Shown piece after piece: positions 53,769 through 63,351 of a stretch of 64,000 bases of DNA. The stretch comes from Pseudomonas putida (GTDB lineage Bacteria > Pseudomonadota > Gammaproteobacteria > Pseudomonadales > Pseudomonadaceae). The translations under genes were made by a program, and so were the position numbers. Each line of letters opens with the position of its first letter. Within the stretch, counting starts at the first letter, position 1. The notes beneath the pieces are model-generated. The model was not told the DNA's origin. It did not search any database and saw only the letters and a list, made by a program, of their open reading frames with translations. Location: positions 367,584 through 431,583 of the forward strand of contig NZ_MKZO01000036.1 in assembly GCF_001941965.1 (NCBI RefSeq). The letters are read 5' to 3'.

Positions 53769-54599
53769 TCAGTGGCTCTGGCCGTGCCACGGCACCAGCT
53801 TGCGTTGCAGTGCACGCAGGCCCATTTCCAGGGCGAAGGCGATCAGCGCGATGACCAGGATCCCCAGCACCACCACGTCGGTGACCAGGAACTGCGCCGC
53901 CGACTGGACCATGAAGCCCAGCCCGCTGGTGGCCGCGATCAGCTCGGCGGCGACCAGGGTCGACCAGCCCACGCCAAGGCCGATGCGCACGCCGGTCAGG
54001 ATGTCGGGCAAGGCGCTGGGCAGGATCACATGGCGAATCAATTGCGCCTTGCTCGCCCCCAGCGACTGCGCGGCACGCAGTTTCGCCGGATCGACGGTGC
54101 GCACGCCGGTGGCGGTGGCAATGGCGATCGGGGCGAAGATCGCCAGGTAGATCAGCAGCACCTTGGACAGCTCGCCGATACCGCACCAGATGACGATCAG
54201 CGGCAGGTAGGCCAGCGGTGGAATCGGCCGGTAGAACTCGATCAGCGGATCGAGCACGCCACGGGCGATCCGGTTGCGGCCGATGGCGATGCCGATCGGG
54301 ATCGCGGTGAGGATCGCCGCGCCCAGGGCCAGGCCGATACGCCCGAGGCTGGCATTGAGGTGCTGCCACAGGGTGGATTCCATGTAGCCCTGGGTCAGCA
54401 GCAGCCAGGCCTTGCCCAGCACCGCTTCCGGCGAGGGCAGGAACAGCGGCTCGATCCATTCCGCCGCGGTCACCAGCCACCACAGCGCCAACAGGCCGCC
54501 GAGGGTCAGGCCGCTGATCCAGCGGGTGCTCAGGGTGCGGCGCACACGAGGTGCGGCGGCGGTCGGTTTGGCCGTTACCGGCAGTTCGAGGCTGCTCAT
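53769..54599 (-). CDS. tauC: Taurine ABC transporter permease
   Basis: 276-residue inner-membrane permease with six hydrophobic segments and the EAA-type loop LRAAQSLGASKAQLIRHV. Overlaps tauB by 4 bases. Imports taurine with TauA and TauB. Confidence 0.95.
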   Translation of the reverse strand: MSSLELPVTAKPTAAAPRVRRTLSTRWISGLTLGGLLALWWLVTAAEWIEPLFLPSPEAVLGKAWLLLTQGYMESTLWQHLNASLGRIGLALGAAILTAIPIGIAIGRNRIARGVLDPLIEFYRPIPPLAYLPLIVIWCGIGELSKVLLIYLAIFAPIAIATATGVRTVDPAKLRAAQSLGASKAQLIRHVILPSALPDILTGVRIGLGVGWSTLVAAELIAATSGLGFMVQSAAQFLVTDVVVLGILVIALIAFALEMGLRALQRKLVPWHGQSH

Positions 54600-55375
54600 G
54601 CGGACTCCCTGCGTTGCGAGAAGACCCGCGCCAGCACGTGCTCGCGGGTTTCGATGAAGCGCGGATCGGATTTGATCGAGCGCGCCGATTCGCCGGCCGC
54701 ATAGCGCTGGCCGAAGTCCAGCTGCAGGCGCTCCACCACCCGGCCCGGGTTGGGCGCGAGAAGGATCAGGTCGGTGGCGAGGAACACCGCTTCCTCGATG
54801 TCGTGGGTGATCAGGAACACCGGCTTGGCGGTGCGCTGCCAGACCTGCAGCAGCAGTTCCTGCATCTGTTCGCGGGTGAAGGCGTCGAGGGCACCGAAGG
54901 GTTCGTCCATCAGCAGCACCCGAGGGTCGGCCGCCAGCGCGCGGGCCAGGCCGACGCGCTGTTTCTGGCCGCCGGAAAGCTGCCAGATGCGCCGTTCGGC
55001 GAAATCGGCGAGGTCCACCAGGGCCAGCATTTCCCGCGCCGTCTTTTCACGTTGCGGGCGCGGTAAGCCGGCCAGTTCGAGGCCAAAGGCGACGTTGGCC
55101 AGCACGTCCTGCCAGGGCAGCAGGGCATCGTCCTGGAACACCACGCCACGTTCGGCGCTCGGGCCTTGCACCGGCACCCCGTCGAGGGTGATGCGTCCGG
55201 CGCTCGGGCTGACGAAGCCGGCGATCAGGTTGAGCAGCGAGGTCTTGCCGCTGCCGGAAGGACCGAGGGCCACCAGCAGTTGCTGCGGGCCCAGGCTCAG
55301 GGAGATGTCGGCGAGCACCGGTTCGGCGGCGCCGGGGTACTGTGCGCTGATGCGCTCCAGCTGTAACAGGGCCAT
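54596..55375 (-). CDS. tauB: Taurine ABC transporter ATP-binding protein
   Basis: 259 residues. Walker A GPSGSGKTS, Q-loop VFQDDALLPWQDV, signature LSGGQKQR, Walker B VLLMDEPFGALD, H-loop LITHDIEEA. Close to SsuB/TauB. 14 bases after tauA. Confidence 0.95.
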   Translation of the reverse strand: MALLQLERISAQYPGAAEPVLADISLSLGPQQLLVALGPSGSGKTSLLNLIAGFVSPSAGRITLDGVPVQGPSAERGVVFQDDALLPWQDVLANVAFGLELAGLPRPQREKTAREMLALVDLADFAERRIWQLSGGQKQRVGLARALAADPRVLLMDEPFGALDAFTREQMQELLLQVWQRTAKPVFLITHDIEEAVFLATDLILLAPNPGRVVERLQLDFGQRYAAGESARSIKSDPRFIETREHVLARVFSQRRESA

Positions 55376-55389
55376 GACGACTCCGGGAC

Positions 55390-56367
55390 TCAGTGAGTGA
55401 TGAACGAAGAACTGACGTACGGCGAGTAATCCGGCAGCACCGCCTCGACCTTGCCCTGCTCCTTGAGGAACCTGGCGGTCTCGGTGATCGCCTGGGTGGT
55501 CGGTGCGCCGAGGGCGGCGACCTGGTCGGCGGCCAGCGGGAACACGTTGCCCTGCAGCAGGGCCGGGATATCGCTGGTCTTGGCGCCGGACAGCTTGGCC
55601 AGCTTGTCGACGTTGGCCTTGTCGGCCAGCCAGGCTTGCGGGTCCTTGCGGTAGTCGGCGTAGGCGTCGAGGGTCACCTTGGCGAAGGCCTTGACCACGT
55701 CCGGGTGCTTGGCGGCGAAGTCCTTGCGCACGATCCAGGCGTCGAAGGTCGGTGCGCCTTTCTGCGCCAGCTCGCCGGAGGTGATCAGCACCTTGCCGTT
55801 TTCCTTGGCGACGCCCAGTGCCGGGTCCCAGACGTAGGTGGCATCGATATCACCGCGCTTCCAGGCGGCGATGATCGCCGGTGGCGCGAGGTTGAGGATC
55901 TGCACCTTGGACGGGTCGATGTTCCACTGTTTCAGCGCCGCCAGCAGGCTGTAGTGGCCGGTGGAAACGAAGGGCACGGCGACTTTCTTGCCGATCAGGT
56001 CCTGGGGCGAATTGATCCCGGCGCCTTCGCGGGCGACCAGGGCTTCGGCGGCGCCGATCTGGGTGGCGATGAGGAAGGTTTCCACCGGCAGCTTGCGGGT
56101 CGCGGCGGCGGCCAGCGGGCTGGAACCGAGGTAGCCGATCTGCACGTCACCGGAGGCGACGGCGGTGATCACATCGGCGCCGTTGTCGAATTTGCGCCAG
56201 TCGATGCTGGCCTTGCTGGCCTGTTCATAACGACCGTCGACCTGGGCCACCTTGGCCGGGTCGACGGTGGTCTGGTAGGCGACGGTCAGGTCGGCAGCCT
56301 GGGCGAAAACGGCGGCACCGGCCAACGCCAGGGCGGAAAACAGGCGCAGTGGGGCGAAGAAGGTCAT
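55390..56367 (-). CDS. tauA: Taurine-binding periplasmic protein
   Basis: 325 residues with a signal peptide (cleavage near FAQA-A). Family pattern ADLTVAYQTTVDPAKVAQ, GDVQIGYLGSSPLAAA, FLIATQIGAAEALVAREGAGI. ATG 56367 follows AGGAG. First gene of tauABCD, divergent from sfnB; expected to be induced by sulfur starvation through CysB. Confidence 0.95.
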   Translation of the reverse strand: MTFFAPLRLFSALALAGAAVFAQAADLTVAYQTTVDPAKVAQVDGRYEQASKASIDWRKFDNGADVITAVASGDVQIGYLGSSPLAAAATRKLPVETFLIATQIGAAEALVAREGAGINSPQDLIGKKVAVPFVSTGHYSLLAALKQWNIDPSKVQILNLAPPAIIAAWKRGDIDATYVWDPALGVAKENGKVLITSGELAQKGAPTFDAWIVRKDFAAKHPDVVKAFAKVTLDAYADYRKDPQAWLADKANVDKLAKLSGAKTSDIPALLQGNVFPLAADQVAALGAPTTQAITETARFLKEQGKVEAVLPDYSPYVSSSFITH

Positions 56368-56484
56368 GTTGCACTCCTGGCGGGCAGTGGTGGGTAGTGG
56401 ATGCAACAAAGACTAATTGATCTAAGAAAACAGAAATAAATAACTTTTTCGAATTAGCTTAGGAGACAAAGATTGATGGCCTCT

Positions 56485-56588
56485 GGGGCCGCTGTGCGGC
56501 CCTTCGCGGGCAAGCCACGCTCCTACAGGGGTACGCGGTGTTCTTGTAGGAGCGTGGCTTGCCCGCGAAGGACCGCAAAGCGGTCCCC
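56485..56588. repeat. Inverted pair of REP elements (TAGGAGCGTGG type)
   Basis: Head-to-head copies of GCGGGCAAGCCACGCTCCTA separated by about 20 bases, with GGGGCCGC and AAGCGGTCCCC outer stems. Located in the 379-base tauA/sfnB divergent gap, an unusual place for REPs, which otherwise follow genes. Confidence 0.85.
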
Positions 56589-56605
56589 TGGGACTGTTGA
56601 ATCTG

Positions 56606-56621
56606 TGTTGCTACAGCAACA
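56606..56621. promoter_or_regulatory. Palindrome in the tauA/sfnB divergent region
   Basis: TGTTGCT-AC-AGCAACA, perfect 7-base arms. AT-rich promoter-like sequence lies on both sides (56401-56460 toward tauA, 56640-56690 toward sfnB, with TATACA at 56667). No sigma-54 -24/-12 pair is seen. Confidence 0.35.
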
Positions 56622-56746
56622 ACCCTCTGTCTATCCATATTCCCAATCGTTAGTTCAAATAATTTTTATACACGATTACGGTATATGAACCGGACCACCG
56701 GACCCCAGTGCTTTTCTGTCGATTTCCCAGAAGATGAGGTCAGGTC

Positions 56747-57988
56747 ATGTCCAATCTCGCCACCACCACCGTCCACAGCGATCTGGACACCGCGCCGCTG
56801 CTACTGCCCGCCAACGTCCTGCGCAGCGACGCCGAGGCCATTCAGGCCGCCCATGAACTGGCCGCCGTCGCCCGCCCCCAGGCCGGCAAGCGCGACCAGC
56901 AACGCAAACTGCCGTGGGCCGAGGTCGAGCAGTTCACCCGCAGCGGCCTGGGCAGCATCAGCATTCCCCGTGAATACGGCGGACCGGGGCTGTCGTTCAG
57001 CGCCCTGGCCGAAGTGTTCCGCGTCATCAGCGCCGCCGATCCGGCGCTGGGGCAGATTCCGCAGAACCAGGTCGGCATCCTCCAGTTGATCCGTGGCGCT
57101 GCCACCGAGCAGCAGAAGGAAGTGCTGTTCCAGTCTGTACTGGACGGCTGGCGCATCGGCAATGCCGGGCCCGAGCGCGGTACCAAGAACACCCTGGAAC
57201 TGAAGGCACGCATCACCCGCCAGGGCGACGGCTACGTGATCAGCGGCCAGAAGTTCTATTCCACCGGCGCCCTGTTCGCCCACTGGGTGGCGGTCAAGGC
57301 GCTGAACGACGAGGGCCGCCAGGTGATGGCCTTCGTCCGCCGCGGCAGCCCAGGGCTGCGCATCGTCGACGACTGGTCCGGGTTCGGCCAGCGCACCACC
57401 GCCAGCGGCACCGTGCTGCTCAATGAAGTGCCGGTGGACGCCGAACTGGTGATCGAGAACTGGCGCATCGGCGACCTGCCGAACATCCAGGGCGCTGTGT
57501 CCCAGCTAATCCAGGCCGCCATCGATGCCGGCATCGCCGAAGCCGCCATCGACGACACCATCGCCTTCGTCCGCGAACGCGCCCGGCCGTGGATCGATGC
57601 CGGCGTCGAGCGCGCCAGCGACGATCCCTACGTAATCGCCGATATCGGCCGCCTCAAGCTCGAACTGCACGCCGCCAACGCCCTGCTGGCCAAGGCCGCC
57701 AGGGTGCTGGACGAGGTGAACGCGGCCCCGGTGACCATCGAATCCGCCGCCCGCGCCTCCATCGCCGTGGCCGAGGCCAAGGTACTCAGCACCGAGATTT
57801 CCCTGCTCGCCAGCGAGAAGCTGCTGGAGCTGTCCGGCAGCCGCGCGACCCTTGCCGAATTCAACCTCGACCGTCACTGGCGCAACGCCCGGGTGCACAC
57901 CCTGCACGACCCGGTGCGCTGGAAATACCACGCCGTCGGCGCCTTCCACCTCAACGGCAGCCTGCCCGCCCGGCACTCCTGGATTTGA
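56747..57988 (+). CDS. sfnB: SfnB-type sulfur-acquisition flavoprotein (acyl-CoA dehydrogenase family), copy 1
   Basis: 413 residues, acyl-CoA dehydrogenase/DszC-like fold: SIPREYGGPGLSFSALAEVFRVIS, GNAGPERGTKNT, DDWSGFGQRTTASGTVLL and the C-terminal RHWRNARVHTLHDPVRWKY that is typical of SfnB/DszC enzymes. They use reduced flavin to oxidise organosulfur compounds. First gene of a six-gene sulfur operon and divergent from tauA. Confidence 0.88.
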   Translation: MSNLATTTVHSDLDTAPLLLPANVLRSDAEAIQAAHELAAVARPQAGKRDQQRKLPWAEVEQFTRSGLGSISIPREYGGPGLSFSALAEVFRVISAADPALGQIPQNQVGILQLIRGAATEQQKEVLFQSVLDGWRIGNAGPERGTKNTLELKARITRQGDGYVISGQKFYSTGALFAHWVAVKALNDEGRQVMAFVRRGSPGLRIVDDWSGFGQRTTASGTVLLNEVPVDAELVIENWRIGDLPNIQGAVSQLIQAAIDAGIAEAAIDDTIAFVRERARPWIDAGVERASDDPYVIADIGRLKLELHAANALLAKAARVLDEVNAAPVTIESAARASIAVAEAKVLSTEISLLASEKLLELSGSRATLAEFNLDRHWRNARVHTLHDPVRWKYHAVGAFHLNGSLPARHSWI

Positions 57989-58010
57989 CCAGACCACTGG
58001 AGCCCCTTTG

Positions 58011-59216
58011 ATGAGCCACGTTTCCCTTCCGCACTACGACGTGCCGGTGATCGTCGACGACGCCCAGGCGCTTACCATCGCCGACCAGATCGCCGGCAAA
58101 CTGCAACAGGACAGCATCCTGCGCGACCGCGAACGGCGCTTGCCCCATGCCGAGCTGGAGCTGTTCTCGCGCTCCGGGCTGTGGGGCATCAGCGTGCCCA
58201 AGGCCTACGGCGGCGCGGGTGTTTCCAACGTCACCCTGGTGAAAGTCATCGCCCGTATCGCTCAGGCCGACAGCTCCCTGGGGCAGATTCCGCAGAACCA
58301 TTTCTATGCCCTCGAAGTGCTGCGGGTGAACGGTAGCGAGGCGCAGAAAAAGCGTCTTTATGCCGAGGTTCTGGCGGGCGTGCGCTTCGGCAATGCCCTG
58401 GCCGAACTGGGCACCAAGACCGCCCACGACCGCACCACCCGCCTGACCCGCGACGGCGACCAGTTGCGCATCAACGGCCGCAAGTTCTACGCGACCGGCG
58501 CGATCTACGCCCAGCGCATCCCCACCTCGGTGGGCGATGAAAACGGCGTGCAGCAACTGGCCTTCGTCCCTGCCGACAGTAGCGGTTTGAAAGTGATCGA
58601 CGACTGGAGCGGCTTCGGCCAGCGCACCACCGGCAGTGGGTCGGTGGTGTTCGATAACGTCGCGGTCGCGGCCGACGACGTGGTGCCGTTCCAGAGCGCC
58701 TTCGAGCGCCCGACCCCGGTCGGCCCGCTGGCGCAGATCCTCCACGCCGCCATCGACACCGGCATCGCCCGCGCCGCCTACGAGGATGCCCTGCACTTCG
58801 TCCGTACTCGCACCCGGCCGTGGATCGATTCCGGCCATGACCGGGCCAGCGAAGACCCGCTGACCCTGAAATCCGTCGGCCACCTGGCGATCCGTCTGCA
58901 TGCCACCGAGGCCCTGCTGGAGCGTGCCGGCGAGTTCCTCGACCGCGCCCAGGCCGAGCCCAACGCAGACACCGTGGCCGCCGCCTCCATTGCCGTGGCC
59001 GAGGCCCGGGCCATCAGCACCGAGATCTCCCTGGCGGCCGGCAGCACCCTGTTCGAGCTGGCCGGCAGCCAGGCCACCCTCGCCGAGCACGGCCTCGACC
59101 GCCACTGGCGCAACGCCCGCACCCACACCCTGCACGACCCGGTGCGCTGGAAGTACCACGCCATCGGCAACTACTACCTGAACGCGCAGAACCCACCGCT
59201 GCGGGGGACCATCTGA
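58011..59216 (+). CDS. SfnB-type sulfur-acquisition flavoprotein, copy 2
   Basis: 401 residues and clearly paralogous to the gene upstream: SVPKAYGGAGVSNVTLVKVIARI, GNALAELGTKTAHD, DDWSGFGQRTTGSGSVVF, RHWRNARTHTLHDPVRWKY. Tandem duplication followed by divergence, so it probably has a different substrate. ATG 58011; its stop shares a base with the next start (TGATG). Confidence 0.87.
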   Translation: MSHVSLPHYDVPVIVDDAQALTIADQIAGKLQQDSILRDRERRLPHAELELFSRSGLWGISVPKAYGGAGVSNVTLVKVIARIAQADSSLGQIPQNHFYALEVLRVNGSEAQKKRLYAEVLAGVRFGNALAELGTKTAHDRTTRLTRDGDQLRINGRKFYATGAIYAQRIPTSVGDENGVQQLAFVPADSSGLKVIDDWSGFGQRTTGSGSVVFDNVAVAADDVVPFQSAFERPTPVGPLAQILHAAIDTGIARAAYEDALHFVRTRTRPWIDSGHDRASEDPLTLKSVGHLAIRLHATEALLERAGEFLDRAQAEPNADTVAAASIAVAEARAISTEISLAAGSTLFELAGSQATLAEHGLDRHWRNARTHTLHDPVRWKYHAIGNYYLNAQNPPLRGTI

Positions 59217-60616
59217 TGGCGAAGAAGAAGATCCTGCTCAACGCCTTCAACATGAACTGCGTCGGGCATATCAACCACGGCCTGTGGACCCACCCGCGGG
59301 ATACCTCAAGCCAGTACAAGACAATCGAATACTGGACCGAACTGGCGAAACTGCTGGAGCGCGGGCTGTTCGACGGCCTGTTCCTGGCCGATATCGTCGG
59401 GGTCTACGACGTCTACCAGCAGTCGGTGGACGTGCCGCTGAAGGAGTCGATCCAGCTCCCGGTGAACGACCCGCTGCTGCTGGTCTCGGCCATGGCGGCG
59501 GTCACGCAGCACCTCGGTTTCGGCCTGACCGCCAACCTCACCTACGAGCCGCCTTATCTGTTCGCCCGGCGCCTTTCCACCCTCGACCACCTGAGCCGTG
59601 GCCGGGTCGGCTGGAACATCGTCACCGGCTACCTCGACAGCGCGGCCAAGGCCATGGGCCTGGACGAGCAACCCGAGCACGACCGCCGCTACGACCAGGC
59701 CGACGAATACCTGGAAGTGCTCTACAAGCTGTGGGAAGGCAGTTGGGAAGACGGTGCGGTGATCAATGACCGCGAGCAGCGGGTCTACGCCCGGCCGGAC
59801 AAGGTGCACAAGGTTCGCCATCAGGGCGAGTTCTACAAGGTCGAGGGGTATCACCTCTGCGAGCCGTCGCCGCAGCGCACACCGGTGCTGTTCCAGGCCG
59901 GTGCGTCCGAGCGTGGCCTGGGCTTTGCCGGGCAGCATGCCGAGTGCGTGTTCATCAGTGGCCAGAACAAGGCCGCGACCCGCGCCCAGGTGGACAAGGT
60001 GCGTGCCGCTGCCGTGGTCGCCGGACGTGATCCGCAGGCGATCAAGGTGTTCATGGGTATCACGGTGATCGTCGCCGCTACCGAGGAACAGGCCCGGGCC
60101 AAGCACGCCGAGTATCTGCGCCATGCCAGTGCCGAGGCCGGGGTGGCGCATTTCTCCAGCTCCACCGGCATCGACTTCTCCGCCTATGAGCTGGACGAAC
60201 CGATCCAGTACGTGAAGAGCAATGCCATCCAGTCGGCGACCAGGAACCTGCAAAGCAACGACTGGACCCGCCGCCGCCTGCTCGACCAGCACGCCCTGGG
60301 CGGGCGCTACATCACCCTGGTCGGCTCACCGGAACAGGTCGCCGACGCGCTGGAAAGCTGGATCGCCGAGACCGGCCTGGACGGTTTCAACCTGGCCCGC
60401 ACGGTGACCCCGGAAAGCTACGAAGACTTCATCGACCTGGTCATTCCCGAGCTGCAGCAACGTGGCTCGTACAAGACCGCCTACGACAGCGGCAGCCTGC
60501 GGGAAAAGCTCTTCCCGGCCGGCACTGCCCACCTGCCCGCCGAGCATCCCGGCGCCAGCTACCGCCACCCGCACACCACCACCGCACACAAGAACGGAGC
60601 GCTCCAGCATGCTTAA
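59216..60616 (+). CDS. FMNH2-dependent monooxygenase (NtaA/SnaA/DszA family)
   Basis: 466 residues, LLM-class TIM barrel: KKKILLNAFNMNCVGHINHG at the start, TYEPPYLFARRLSTLDHLSRGRVGWNIVTGYLDSAA is the family signature, and ASERGLGFAGQHAECVF later. Members open sulfones (DszA) or oxidise chelates. It needs FMNH2 from a reductase not seen in this window. Its end overlaps the binding protein gene by 8 bases. Confidence 0.9.
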   Translation: MAKKKILLNAFNMNCVGHINHGLWTHPRDTSSQYKTIEYWTELAKLLERGLFDGLFLADIVGVYDVYQQSVDVPLKESIQLPVNDPLLLVSAMAAVTQHLGFGLTANLTYEPPYLFARRLSTLDHLSRGRVGWNIVTGYLDSAAKAMGLDEQPEHDRRYDQADEYLEVLYKLWEGSWEDGAVINDREQRVYARPDKVHKVRHQGEFYKVEGYHLCEPSPQRTPVLFQAGASERGLGFAGQHAECVFISGQNKAATRAQVDKVRAAAVVAGRDPQAIKVFMGITVIVAATEEQARAKHAEYLRHASAEAGVAHFSSSTGIDFSAYELDEPIQYVKSNAIQSATRNLQSNDWTRRRLLDQHALGGRYITLVGSPEQVADALESWIAETGLDGFNLARTVTPESYEDFIDLVIPELQQRGSYKTAYDSGSLREKLFPAGTAHLPAEHPGASYRHPHTTTAHKNGALQHA

Positions 60617-61424
60617 GACCCTTATCAGCCGCCCCGTCGCGGCACTATCCCTATCAATCGGCCTCTCCCTCGGCCTGATCGGCGCCAGCCATGCTGCCGA
60701 GGCCCTGAAAGTCGGCACCACCGCAGCCTTCGCCGTGCCGCTGGAAGCGGCGGTCAGCGAAGCCAAGAAGCAGGGTCTGGATGTGGAACTGATCGAGTTC
60801 AGCGACTGGATCGCCCCCAATGTCAGCCTCAATGCCGGCGATATCGACGTGAACTACTTCCAGCACATCCCCTTCCTGGAAAACGCCAAGGCGGCCGGTG
60901 GTTTCGACCTGACACCCTACGCGCCGGGGATCATCAACAACGTCGGCCTGTACTCGAAGAAATACAAAAGCTTCGACGAACTGCCGCAAGGTGCCACCGT
61001 GGCCATCGCCAACGACCCGATCAACAGCGGGCGCGGCCTGCAACTGCTGGCCAAGGCCGGGTTAATCACGTTGAAGGACGGCGTCGGCTACAAGGCCACC
61101 GAAGAGGACATCGTCGCCAACCCGAAGAAGATCAAAATCCTTCAGGTCGAAGCCGTGCAACTGGTGCGCGCCTACGATGACGCCGACCTGGTCCAGGGCT
61201 ACCCGCACTACATCCGCCTGGCCAAGACATTCGATGCCGAGTCAGCGCTGCTGTTCGACGGTATCGACCACAAGGAATACGTGATCCAGTTCGTGATCAA
61301 GCCCAAGAGCAAGGACGACCCGCGCCTGGCGAAATTCATCGATATCTACCAGCACTCGCCGGTGGTTCGTGCGGCGCTGGACAAGGCCCACGGCAAGCTC
61401 TACCAGCCGGGCTGGGAGAGCTGA
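60609..61424 (+). CDS. MetQ/NlpA-family periplasmic binding protein
   Basis: 271 residues. Signal peptide ends ASHA-A; there is no lipobox Cys, so it is soluble rather than a lipoprotein. Family motifs: LIEFSDWIAPNVSLNAGDIDVNYFQHIPFLE and PINSGRGLQLLAKAGLI. In this context it probably binds an organosulfur compound or methionine sulfoxide-type ligand rather than methionine itself; inference. Confidence 0.87.
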   Translation: MLKTLISRPVAALSLSIGLSLGLIGASHAAEALKVGTTAAFAVPLEAAVSEAKKQGLDVELIEFSDWIAPNVSLNAGDIDVNYFQHIPFLENAKAAGGFDLTPYAPGIINNVGLYSKKYKSFDELPQGATVAIANDPINSGRGLQLLAKAGLITLKDGVGYKATEEDIVANPKKIKILQVEAVQLVRAYDDADLVQGYPHYIRLAKTFDAESALLFDGIDHKEYVIQFVIKPKSKDDPRLAKFIDIYQHSPVVRAALDKAHGKLYQPGWES

Positions 61425-61425
61425 G

Positions 61426-62541
61426 ATGAGTACCGCCAACGCCCGTGTGGCGCTGGATGCGCCGCCGCTCGAAGCGATCCGCCGTCAGTTGCACCCGGAG
61501 CTGAACAGCGCCCATGTGCGCTTCGTCGGTCTGCACAAGACCTACCCGGGGCAGGACGCCCCGGCCCTGGCCGACATCGACCTGAACATCCAGCACGGCG
61601 AGATCTTCGGCATCATCGGCCGCAGCGGCGCCGGCAAGTCATCGCTGATCCGCACCATCAACCGCCTGGAACAGCCCAGCGGCGGACGGGTGCTGATCGA
61701 CCAGGTGGATATCGCCGGCTACGACGAGGACCAACTGGTCGGCCTGCGCCGGCGCATCGGCATGATCTTCCAGCACTTCAACCTGATGTCGGCCAAGACC
61801 GTGTGGCAGAACGTCGAACTGCCGCTCAAGGTGGCTGGCGTGGCGAAGGCCGAGCGGCGGCGCAAAGTGGAAGCGTTGCTGGAGCTGGTGGGGTTGCAGG
61901 AGAAGCATCACGTCTATCCGGCGCAGTTGTCCGGTGGGCAGAAACAGCGCGTCGGGATTGCCCGGGCGCTGGTGCATGACCCGGCTATCCTGCTGTGCGA
62001 CGAAGCCACCTCGGCGCTGGATCCGGAGACCACCGAATCGATCCTCGGGCTGCTGCGGGATATCAATCGGCGCCTGGGGCTGACCATTGTCCTGATCACC
62101 CACGAGATGGCGGTGATCCGCGATCTCTGCCACCGCGTGGTGGTACTGGAGCGCGGGCGGGTCGTCGAGCAGGGCGAGGTGTGGCAGGTGTTTGGCGATC
62201 CTCGGCACGAGGTCAGTCGCACCTTGCTGGCGCCGTTGCAGCCTGCCTTGCCGGCATCGTTGCTGGAGCGCTTGTTGCCGACCGCACCCGATTCACGGGC
62301 CGCGCTGGTATTGCGCTTGCGCATCAGCGGCCAGGACCGCGAGGCGCCGGATCTGGCGGCACTGTTCAGTGCGCTGCGAGGCAAGGTCAGCCTGTTGCAG
62401 GGCGGGATCGAGCCGATCCAGGAGCGCGCGCTGGGGCAGTTGGTGATTTCCGTGTCTGCGTCGGTGCATACCCATGACGTGATTATCCAGCGTGCCCGCA
62501 ACTGGGCGGCGCAGGTGGAGGTGCTGGGCTATGTGGTTTGA
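61426..62541 (+). CDS. MetN-family ABC transporter ATP-binding protein
   Basis: 371 residues. Walker A GRSGAGKSS, Q-loop FQHFNLMSAKTVWQNV, signature LSGGQKQR, Walker B ILLCDEATSALD, then a C-terminal NIL domain (about 290-371) as in MetN, which senses substrate and blocks transport. A 30-residue N-terminal extension precedes the ABC domain. Start 61426 is one base after the preceding stop; it overlaps the permease by 11 bases. Confidence 0.9.
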   Translation: MSTANARVALDAPPLEAIRRQLHPELNSAHVRFVGLHKTYPGQDAPALADIDLNIQHGEIFGIIGRSGAGKSSLIRTINRLEQPSGGRVLIDQVDIAGYDEDQLVGLRRRIGMIFQHFNLMSAKTVWQNVELPLKVAGVAKAERRRKVEALLELVGLQEKHHVYPAQLSGGQKQRVGIARALVHDPAILLCDEATSALDPETTESILGLLRDINRRLGLTIVLITHEMAVIRDLCHRVVVLERGRVVEQGEVWQVFGDPRHEVSRTLLAPLQPALPASLLERLLPTAPDSRAALVLRLRISGQDREAPDLAALFSALRGKVSLLQGGIEPIQERALGQLVISVSASVHTHDVIIQRARNWAAQVEVLGYVV

Positions 62542-63175
62542 TCGCTTGTTGCAGGGGGTGATCGACACCCTGCTGATGGTCGGTGTGTCGTCGCTGATCG
62601 CCTTGCTGGTGGGGATTCCGCTGGCGGTGATCCTGGTCACCAGCGGCAAGGGCGGGACCTTCGAGGCGCCCACTGTGAACCGGGTGCTGGGGGCGTTCGT
62701 CAACCTGTTCAGGTCGATTCCGTTCCTGATCCTGATGGTCGCGCTGATTCCGTTTACCCGGTTGATCGTCGGGACCACGTATGGGGTCTGGGCGGCGGTG
62801 GTGCCGTTGACCATTGCCGCGACGCCGTTCTTTGCGCGGATTGCCGAGGTGAGTCTGCGGGAAGTGGATCACGGCTTGATCGAAGCGGCGCAGGCCATGG
62901 GCTGTCGCAGGTGGCATATCGTCTGGCATGTGCTGTTGCCGGAGGCACTGCCGGGGATCGTTGGTGGGTTCACCATCACCCTGGTGACCATGATCAACTC
63001 CTCGGCCATGGCCGGAGCCATTGGTGCGGGTGGGCTGGGGGATATTGCCTATCGGTATGGGTACCAGCGCTTCGACAGCCAGATCATGTTGACGGTGATC
63101 GTCATGCTGGTGGTGTTGGTGGCGTTGATCCAGGTGAGTGGGGACCGGTTGGCCAGGCGGTTGAACAAGCGCTGA
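62531..63175 (+). CDS. MetI-family ABC transporter permease
   Basis: 214 residues, five hydrophobic segments and the EAA loop EAAQAMGCRRWHIVWHVLLPEALPG. MetI-like start MWFDRLLQGVIDTLLMVGVSSL. Last gene of the sulfur operon; a REPIN follows. Confidence 0.9.
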   Translation: MWFDRLLQGVIDTLLMVGVSSLIALLVGIPLAVILVTSGKGGTFEAPTVNRVLGAFVNLFRSIPFLILMVALIPFTRLIVGTTYGVWAAVVPLTIAATPFFARIAEVSLREVDHGLIEAAQAMGCRRWHIVWHVLLPEALPGIVGGFTITLVTMINSSAMAGAIGAGGLGDIAYRYGYQRFDSQIMLTVIVMLVVLVALIQVSGDRLARRLNKR

Positions 63176-63181
63176 TCTCTC

Positions 63182-63265
63182 GGGCCTCATCGCTGGCAAG
63201 CCAGCTCCCACAGGTTCAGCGGTGCTGCGCGATACCTGTGGGAGCTGGCTTGCCAGCGATTGGCC
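63182..63265. repeat. REPIN upstream of the RAYT gene
   Basis: Paired arms with spacer AGCGGTGCTGCGCGATA. With the copy at 63807 it brackets the RAYT gene, the classical RAYT arrangement. Confidence 0.92.
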
Positions 63266-63351
63266 GGTCCAGACACAACAGGAATCAATGACTCTCCTCC
63301 CTGGACCAGCCTCACGGCTACCTTGAGTTTTCCACATTCAAGGAGCGAGAC

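Noticed and set aside
60500..60608. SAM or other riboswitch before the MetQ-like gene
   Set aside because: The gene overlaps the upstream coding sequence by 8 bases, so there is no leader.
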